Assembly (NCBI RefSeq): GCF_016793825.1
Contig: NZ_JAEULM010000044.1
Location: 522,903 to 586,902 of the forward strand
DNA: 64,000 bases
DNA from: Sphingopyxis sp.
Lineage (GTDB): Bacteria > Pseudomonadota > Alphaproteobacteria > Sphingomonadales > Sphingomonadaceae
Direction of reading: 5' to 3'
A program made the position numbers and the translations under genes. Positions 59,303-64,000 of this stretch are shown one piece after another (positions within the stretch are counted from its first letter, which is position 1; the number at the start of each line of letters is the position of its first letter). The notes beneath the pieces are model-generated. The model did no database searches, had not been told where the DNA came from, and saw only the letters and a list, made by a program, of their open reading frames with translations.

Positions 59303-60934
59303 CTATTGCGATCGCTTGTTATCGACCCCCTTCAACACATGCCGTTGAAGTTTACCACTTGGTGTCCTTGGCAAACGATCAATGAACTCGATCTCGCGGG
59401 GATAGGCGTGAGCCGAAAGCCTTTTGCGAACATGCTGTTTCAGTTCCTCGATCAAATCGTTCGTGGCGTCGACATCGGGCATCAGGACGACAAAGGCCTT
59501 TACGATTTCAGTCCGCTGCACGTCGGTTTTTCCAATGACCCCAACCTCAAGAACCTTGGCATGTTCCGCCAGCGCACTCTCGACGTCGAACGGCCCGATG
59601 CGATAGCCTGATGAGGTGATGACATCGTCGGTGCGGCCGATGAAAAGAATGCCGCCTTCGCTGTTCCACTGAACCAGATCGCCTGTTCTATAATAGGAGT
59701 CCGACAGGGCTTTCCGTTCCCGATAGCCTGCGAACCAGAACAGCGGCGATGCTGTGCGGTGGACCGCCAACTCGCCGACGGCTCCGGGCCCAAGTTCGCC
59801 TCCCGCCTCATCGAGGACGGCGAGGCTAAAGCCAGAGATCGGCGTGCTGCCCTTTGGTTGTGAAGCCAGGTCTTCCGGCATCGTGCGGCTGACGAGCACT
59901 ATGCCAAGCTCCGTCTGCCCATAATGGTCACGGACATCTACGCCGAGATGTTCGCGGAACCAGTTGCTGACCTCCGGGGTCAGCGGCTCTCCCGCGCTTG
60001 AGACGACCCGCAGCTGCTTCCTGATCGGCCGGACGGCGTCGGGGCCAGCCTTCATCAGCAGCCTGAATGCCGTGGGGGACCCGGCCAAGCTGGTGATTTT
60101 CAGCCGTCGAATAATCTCTATGGCGAGATACGGATCAAAGGCCTGCTTGCTGAAAACAGTCGGAATGCCGAGCAGCAAGGGACCGATCAGCGCATAATAT
60201 AGGCCATAGGCCCAGCCAGGGTCGGCAAGATTCCAGAACCGGTCTGCTTGTTGCAGATCGATCCCTTCGCGCATGTAAACCGCGAAAGCGACCAGCGCGC
60301 GGAGCGGTACATCCAAAGATTTCGGCTTGCCGGTCGTCCCGGAGGTAAACATGCGAAGGAAGGGCGCTTCGCGGTCCAACATGATCGGTTCGGAGAGCGT
60401 CGCCGCGGCGACCATTTGGTCCCAAGATTCCGTCGTGCTACAAGAACATCCAAAGTTCGAGATCAGAATGGAAGGCGGGCGATTGTCGATCCCTTCGACA
60501 CTCGAAAGATAGGCTTCATCGACGATCAACACAGCGGCATTTGCCTGTTGGAGCCGATGCCCGATCGCCGCTTCGCCAAAAGCGGTGAACAACGGCATGA
60601 AAATGGCGCCTATCCTCCATGCCCCCAAAGCCGCCACGACCAGTTCGGGGCTGCGCGGAACAAGGGCCGCGACACAGTCGCCGGGCTGTACACCCAGCCG
60701 GGTCAATAGGCCCGCGAAGGCAGTCGATCGCGCCCGAAGCTCGCCAAATGTCGTAACGCTCGACCGGCCCTCGTCTTCAAAATAAATCGCTGGCCTGTCG
60801 GCATCGACTGCGGCGTGACGATCGCAACATTCGAAACATGCGTTGAGGCCAATATCCCAGTCTCCCGACAGACAATCCGCCGCTGAATCGGGGGCAAATG
60901 CCGGCCCGACTATCACGTCATCGCTGCGGTCCAT
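59303..60934 (-). CDS. acyl-CoA synthetase 2 of the run (acetyl-/medium-chain-CoA-synthetase type)
   Basis: About 543 residues from the ATG at 60934, preceded by GATAGGAGTTGG. ANL motifs: A3 RMFTSGTTGKPKSLDVP, A5 DHYGQTELGIVLVSRTMP, A7 YYRTGDLVQWNSEGGI, hinge GRTDDVITSSGYRIGPFDVE and A10 Lys in LPRTPSGKLQRHVL. Its sequence is of the acetyl-CoA/propionyl-CoA-synthetase-like branch (FECCDRHAAVDADRPAIYFEDEG), distinct from its two neighbours, so it probably activates a shorter carboxylic acid. Second gene behind the large ligase (122-base gap). Confidence 0.92.
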   Translation of the reverse strand: MDRSDDVIVGPAFAPDSAADCLSGDWDIGLNACFECCDRHAAVDADRPAIYFEDEGRSSVTTFGELRARSTAFAGLLTRLGVQPGDCVAALVPRSPELVVAALGAWRIGAIFMPLFTAFGEAAIGHRLQQANAAVLIVDEAYLSSVEGIDNRPPSILISNFGCSCSTTESWDQMVAAATLSEPIMLDREAPFLRMFTSGTTGKPKSLDVPLRALVAFAVYMREGIDLQQADRFWNLADPGWAYGLYYALIGPLLLGIPTVFSKQAFDPYLAIEIIRRLKITSLAGSPTAFRLLMKAGPDAVRPIRKQLRVVSSAGEPLTPEVSNWFREHLGVDVRDHYGQTELGIVLVSRTMPEDLASQPKGSTPISGFSLAVLDEAGGELGPGAVGELAVHRTASPLFWFAGYRERKALSDSYYRTGDLVQWNSEGGILFIGRTDDVITSSGYRIGPFDVESALAEHAKVLEVGVIGKTDVQRTEIVKAFVVLMPDVDATNDLIEELKQHVRKRLSAHAYPREIEFIDRLPRTPSGKLQRHVLKGVDNKRSQ

Positions 60935-61056
60935 TATCCAACTCCTATCGATGCTATTCGGGTTTGGCGTGCGCCCTATCGTCCGACCCACGGTCTGAAA
61001 TCACGGTGCCGCTTGCTTTTCACCAGCCGACCTACTGCACCCTGCGCGCCGTCACC

Positions 61057-62946
61057 TCAGGACTTTTCACCGCTCCACCTGACGTCGAAGTGAAGTGAAA
61101 GCGGGTTCAATATTCCCCGGACGATATCGGCCAGCCTCTCGTTCGGGGGCCCCGCGATCGCCACCTCGACTACGGTCCCCCGTGAAGGATCATTGACAGC
61201 GACGATGTCGTCGAGTGCATGTCCGAGATCGGGTGAGAGAAGCGCAAGGCAGGTCCGGCGCACGGCGTCGAGGCGAAGCGTCGGTTTGAACACTTTCCCC
61301 ACCGCTGTCATCGGAAGCGCATCGACAATGTATATGTCGCTGGGGGCGGCAGGCCGCTCGGCGACGCGGTCGCGCGCGAACGCCACAAGGTCTTCCGCCG
61401 TGACGTCATATCCCGGCTTTCGCACGACATAGGCGACGGGCAGTTCGCCCGCATATCCGTCTGGCTTTCCCACCGCAGCCACCGCTGCAACCGCAGGGTG
61501 CCCCGCAAGGGCATCTTCGGCGATCGCAGGGTCGATGTTGTGACCACCCCGGATGATCAGATCCTTCTTGCGCCCCGTCAGGAAGATATAGCCTTGATCG
61601 TCCATGCGCGCAGTGTCGCCGGTATCGAGCCAGCCGGGCAGCGGTCTCGCCCCTTCATTGGCTGAATGCGGCAAATAACCCGGCGTGACATTGGGACCGC
61701 GAAGCAGAAGAGCCCCCGCCTCGCCCACTTTTGCATCGCGAACGAACACGCCCGCATCGTCGAGAACAGTGATGCGAAGGTCCTGATAAGGAGCGCGGAT
61801 ACCGGCGGCGCCAATTCTGCGTTCTCCGTCTCGCGGATTGACGATCGACGTCGAACAGGTTTCGGTCATTCCGTACCCCTCGATGATCATCGCTCCCGTC
61901 TTCTCGAAGAAGGACTCCGCTACATAGTGCGGCAATGGCGCGGCGCCGCAGATCGCGAGCCGCAAGCAGGAAATGTCATGCCCCTCGACCGGGCTATTCA
62001 ACAATGTCGCGTAGACAGTCGGCACGGAACAGAAGACCGAGATTCTGTATCCGGCGACGATATTCCAGAATGACGCGATCGTGTCCGCGGTCCGAAATCC
62101 GTCAGGACCACCCATCACGACATGCGCGCCCTCCGAAAACGGCGCTAGGCTAAGAAGGATCGAACCCGTCACATGAAACAGCGGTGCCGCGTTGAAGACG
62201 ACATCGTCTCGGGTCAGGGCGAAACAGCAGCAGCTTTGCCATGCATTGGCGATTTCGTTGCGATGCGAGTGCGTGACCAGCTTCGCTTTCCCGGTCGTGC
62301 CGCCGGTGTGATACAGCGCCGCAATGGCATCGTCCATCGCCGGCAAGACGAAGTCGAGCCGGTCGCCGCGAGACAAGGCCAGCTCAGCCGCGAAATCGAT
62401 CGCGTCGCCGTCCACTGCTTCATCTGAAACCGCGATCAGGACGACGTGTGGCGGACACGCCTTTTTGGCGCGCTCGAACAGTCCGGACGCATGCCCGGGC
62501 GGCAGGGTGATCAATATTCGGGTGCGGGCCGCGCGGACGATGGCACCGATCGCTTCGACATCCAGAAACGGGTTGATGGGATTGGCGCGGCCAGCGGCCT
62601 CTGCGCCCCACATCGCGAACTGAAACTCCGCGATATTGGGCAGCAGGATCGAAACAGATTCGTCGTGCTGCAACCCGAGCCTGCGAAACAGATTTGCCGT
62701 CCGTGTCACGGTATCGAACAGGTCACGATAGCTTAACGTCCGACCGCCGGAAAACGGCGTTCCTTTCGGCAGCGTTGTCAGCGCCGGCCGATCGGCAAAG
62801 CGATCGGCAGCCGAACGAAAGAGGTCATATGTCGTGGAAGCGGACACCCTTTGGTCGAAGGGCACCCGTTCAATATCGAGAATATCGTCCAAATTCCGGA
62901 GCGGCTTCCATCGCGTGTCCAGCATTGCTTCCTGGCTGGGGGCCAT
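61057..62946 (-). CDS. acyl-CoA synthetase 3 of the run (long form)
   Basis: About 629 residues from the ATG at 62946, two bases after the deacetylase-like stop. A3 is ALYHTGGTTGKAKLVTHSH, A5 EGYGMTETCSTSIVNPRDGERR, A7 WLDTGDTARMDDQGYI, hinge GRKKDLIIRGGHNIDPAIAEDAL and A10 Lys in LPMTAVGKVFKPTLR. About 60 residues follow A10 (LDAVRRTCLALLSPDLGHALDDIVAVNDPSRG ... NERLADIVRGILNPLSLHFDV), longer than in most ligases. The N-terminal IERVPFDQRVSASTTYDLFRSAADRFADRPAL is characteristic of acyl-CoA synthetases of this branch. Operon partner of the NodB-fold gene. Confidence 0.92.
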   Translation of the reverse strand: MAPSQEAMLDTRWKPLRNLDDILDIERVPFDQRVSASTTYDLFRSAADRFADRPALTTLPKGTPFSGGRTLSYRDLFDTVTRTANLFRRLGLQHDESVSILLPNIAEFQFAMWGAEAAGRANPINPFLDVEAIGAIVRAARTRILITLPPGHASGLFERAKKACPPHVVLIAVSDEAVDGDAIDFAAELALSRGDRLDFVLPAMDDAIAALYHTGGTTGKAKLVTHSHRNEIANAWQSCCCFALTRDDVVFNAAPLFHVTGSILLSLAPFSEGAHVVMGGPDGFRTADTIASFWNIVAGYRISVFCSVPTVYATLLNSPVEGHDISCLRLAICGAAPLPHYVAESFFEKTGAMIIEGYGMTETCSTSIVNPRDGERRIGAAGIRAPYQDLRITVLDDAGVFVRDAKVGEAGALLLRGPNVTPGYLPHSANEGARPLPGWLDTGDTARMDDQGYIFLTGRKKDLIIRGGHNIDPAIAEDALAGHPAVAAVAAVGKPDGYAGELPVAYVVRKPGYDVTAEDLVAFARDRVAERPAAPSDIYIVDALPMTAVGKVFKPTLRLDAVRRTCLALLSPDLGHALDDIVAVNDPSRGTVVEVAIAGPPNERLADIVRGILNPLSLHFDVRWSGEKS

Positions 62947-62948
62947 GG

Positions 62949-63917
62949 TCAATCCCAGCCCGGCCAGGAAAAGTCACCGCCCATGGAGTTGCAGAGGCGA
63001 AGCAGAATATCATGGAACACTTCGCCAGTGCTGTGCCCCTCGATATAGGCAATATTGTCCAGTTCGTCCAAGATCTGCGGCGGGATGCCGGCCATGCTGA
63101 CGGACTTTGCGTCTGCCCATTTCTGCGTCTGGTTGCGGAATCGTTCCGTGACGATGGGCTGCACACTGTAGAATGGATCAGCCATCGCTTCTTCAAGGGG
63201 AATGAATTCGACGCCGCCCTCGGCAAATCTGTCGAGGATTTCGCGCATGCACTCACCCGCGATGGGCGAGCCATGGGCAAGCCAGATCAGCGGCGGATTG
63301 CGGCCGAACATCGCCCAGTTAAGCGCGACGTGACGGCGCAATTGATCGACCGCCGTATCGACGAACGTCTTTCGCAGATAGGCTAAGGCTTCCCGGTCGC
63401 CGAGCTTATGCGCGCGCCAATAGGGGACGATCCAGGCGTGATCGTAAAACCAGGCACTGAGCGGACTCGATGTGAAGCCTTCGCTTTTCAGAAACGCTTC
63501 GACACCATCGCGCTTCTCCCGCGCGTTGCCCCACATATCCATGCAATACCGGAAATATTTGGTCGGGGCTTGAGCCGTCCACCTGCCGATGAGTTTCTCG
63601 GTACGTTCGATATCGGCGATATAGGTGGGGGCATCGACCCAGTTCAGGCTGGCATGCAAATGGGTATGATTGGCCACATGGTGCCCGGTCTCGACCCAAT
63701 GATCGAACACCCTGTAAAGCGTGGGATCCCCATCGGCGGGCGCCGTGCTCGAAAAGCTGTAGACGCCCTTTATGGCGTGACCCGCGAACGCATCCGTCAT
63801 TTCGCGCGCCGTGCGCGCAGCCGACCGATCAGCGGGGATCGGTGTTCCGTCCCACAAGAAAAGATCGTCGATCGTTACGGCGACCCTGACTGTTCCATGC
63901 GGAGAAATTGGTTGCAC
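62949..63917 (-). CDS. polysaccharide-deacetylase (NodB-fold) family protein, cytoplasmic
   Basis: About 322 residues from a GTG at 63917 with AGAGGA six bases upstream; a TTG at 63935 is the alternative. NodB motifs: metal Asp pair in VTIDDLFLWDG (D17-D18), GVYSFSST strand, and metal His pair H84/H88 in GHHVANHTHLH; later LIWLAHGSPIAGECMREILDRFAEGGVEFIPLEEA is motif 4-5. No signal peptide, unlike true chitin or peptidoglycan deacetylases, so a small-molecule amidohydrolase (as in the cytoplasmic PuuE/cyclic-imidase relatives) is more likely. First gene of the run with three acyl-CoA ligases; it could release an acid that they activate. The last 83 bases of the window hold nothing I recognise. 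Confidence 0.87.
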   Translation of the reverse strand: MQPISPHGTVRVAVTIDDLFLWDGTPIPADRSAARTAREMTDAFAGHAIKGVYSFSSTAPADGDPTLYRVFDHWVETGHHVANHTHLHASLNWVDAPTYIADIERTEKLIGRWTAQAPTKYFRYCMDMWGNAREKRDGVEAFLKSEGFTSSPLSAWFYDHAWIVPYWRAHKLGDREALAYLRKTFVDTAVDQLRRHVALNWAMFGRNPPLIWLAHGSPIAGECMREILDRFAEGGVEFIPLEEAMADPFYSVQPIVTERFRNQTQKWADAKSVSMAGIPPQILDELDNIAYIEGHSTGEVFHDILLRLCNSMGGDFSWPGWD

Positions 63918-64000
63918 TTGGGTTCCTCTCAGCAAGCGGGTCGCTCCGTGGCGCCCTTCAAGTGCAGCAAATTTGGAACCGTTGCCTTGTTCCTGCTTTC

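Noticed and set aside
1-64000. tRNA, rRNA, CRISPR array, insertion sequence with intact ends, or tandem repeats
   Set aside because: Looked for cloverleaf 3' ends, regular repeat-spacer patterns and inverted terminal repeats with target duplications; none was found by eye.

Overview
The window reads as a GC-rich alphaproteobacterial chromosome segment, most likely a sphingomonad (Sphingopyxis, Novosphingobium, Sphingobium or a relative). The grounds are four TonB-dependent receptors (TBDRs) next to catabolic genes, a TPR-sulfotransferase/PepSY/FecIR iron locus, a TBDR-transporter-hydrolase-LysR operon, and dense tiling with ATGA/GTGA/TTGA overlaps. The genus is inferred; there is no rRNA or other marker gene. 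I see no tRNA, CRISPR array or intact mobile element.

Layout. 1-5040: a LacI-family regulator with an MFS carrier, aldo/keto reductase and LLM flavin monooxygenase on one side and a YeiH-type membrane protein on the other; several upstream regions carry a TGACAGCG-type operator-like motif. 5074-8149: DUF3237 protein, nitronate monooxygenase, PhzF-like protein and a divergent ArsR-type regulator. 8404-9673: a truncated DmpA-type (P1) peptidase joined in frame to the wreck of a P4-type phage integrase. 9941-18663: one minus-strand siderophore-uptake operon (TonB, FecI-type sigma, FecR, STN-domain TBDR, TPR sulfotransferase, DUF3649, PepSY, DUF3325); its TonB gene has a one-base frameshift. 18802-27380: CapA-like protein, and divergently a TBDR, AbgT transporter, CocE/NonD hydrolase and LysR. 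27527-30204: LysR divergent from pirin and a YcaC-type hydrolase.

30449-50237 is the most interesting part: a catabolic supercluster of HMG-CoA-lyase-like aldolase, limonene-epoxide-hydrolase-like enzyme, TBDR, MarR regulator, HsaA-like monooxygenase, CaiB CoA-transferase, VOC protein, alpha/beta hydrolase, MFS carrier, acyl-CoA ligase, HAPMO-like Baeyer-Villiger monooxygenase, two NTF2-fold proteins around a lipoprotein quinohemoprotein dehydrogenase, SDR and aldehyde dehydrogenase. Four of its promoter regions share a near-identical 16-bp palindrome (consensus TGTCAATATATTTGAC), which I read as the operator of the MarR protein encoded in the middle. The gene set suggests uptake of a hydrophobic (cyclic, aryl-ketone or terpenoid-like) compound, Baeyer-Villiger oxidation, ester hydrolysis, alcohol-to-acid oxidation and CoA-dependent degradation; the substrate cannot be named from sequence.

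50248-63917: a further TBDR (operonic with the aldehyde dehydrogenase), iron-type alcohol dehydrogenase/maleylacetate reductase, LysR, HSL-type esterase, SDR, carboxymuconolactone-decarboxylase-family protein, and a minus-strand run of a NodB-fold deacetylase-like protein followed by three different acyl-CoA ligases. With the ligase at 40 kb the window holds four adenylate-forming enzymes.
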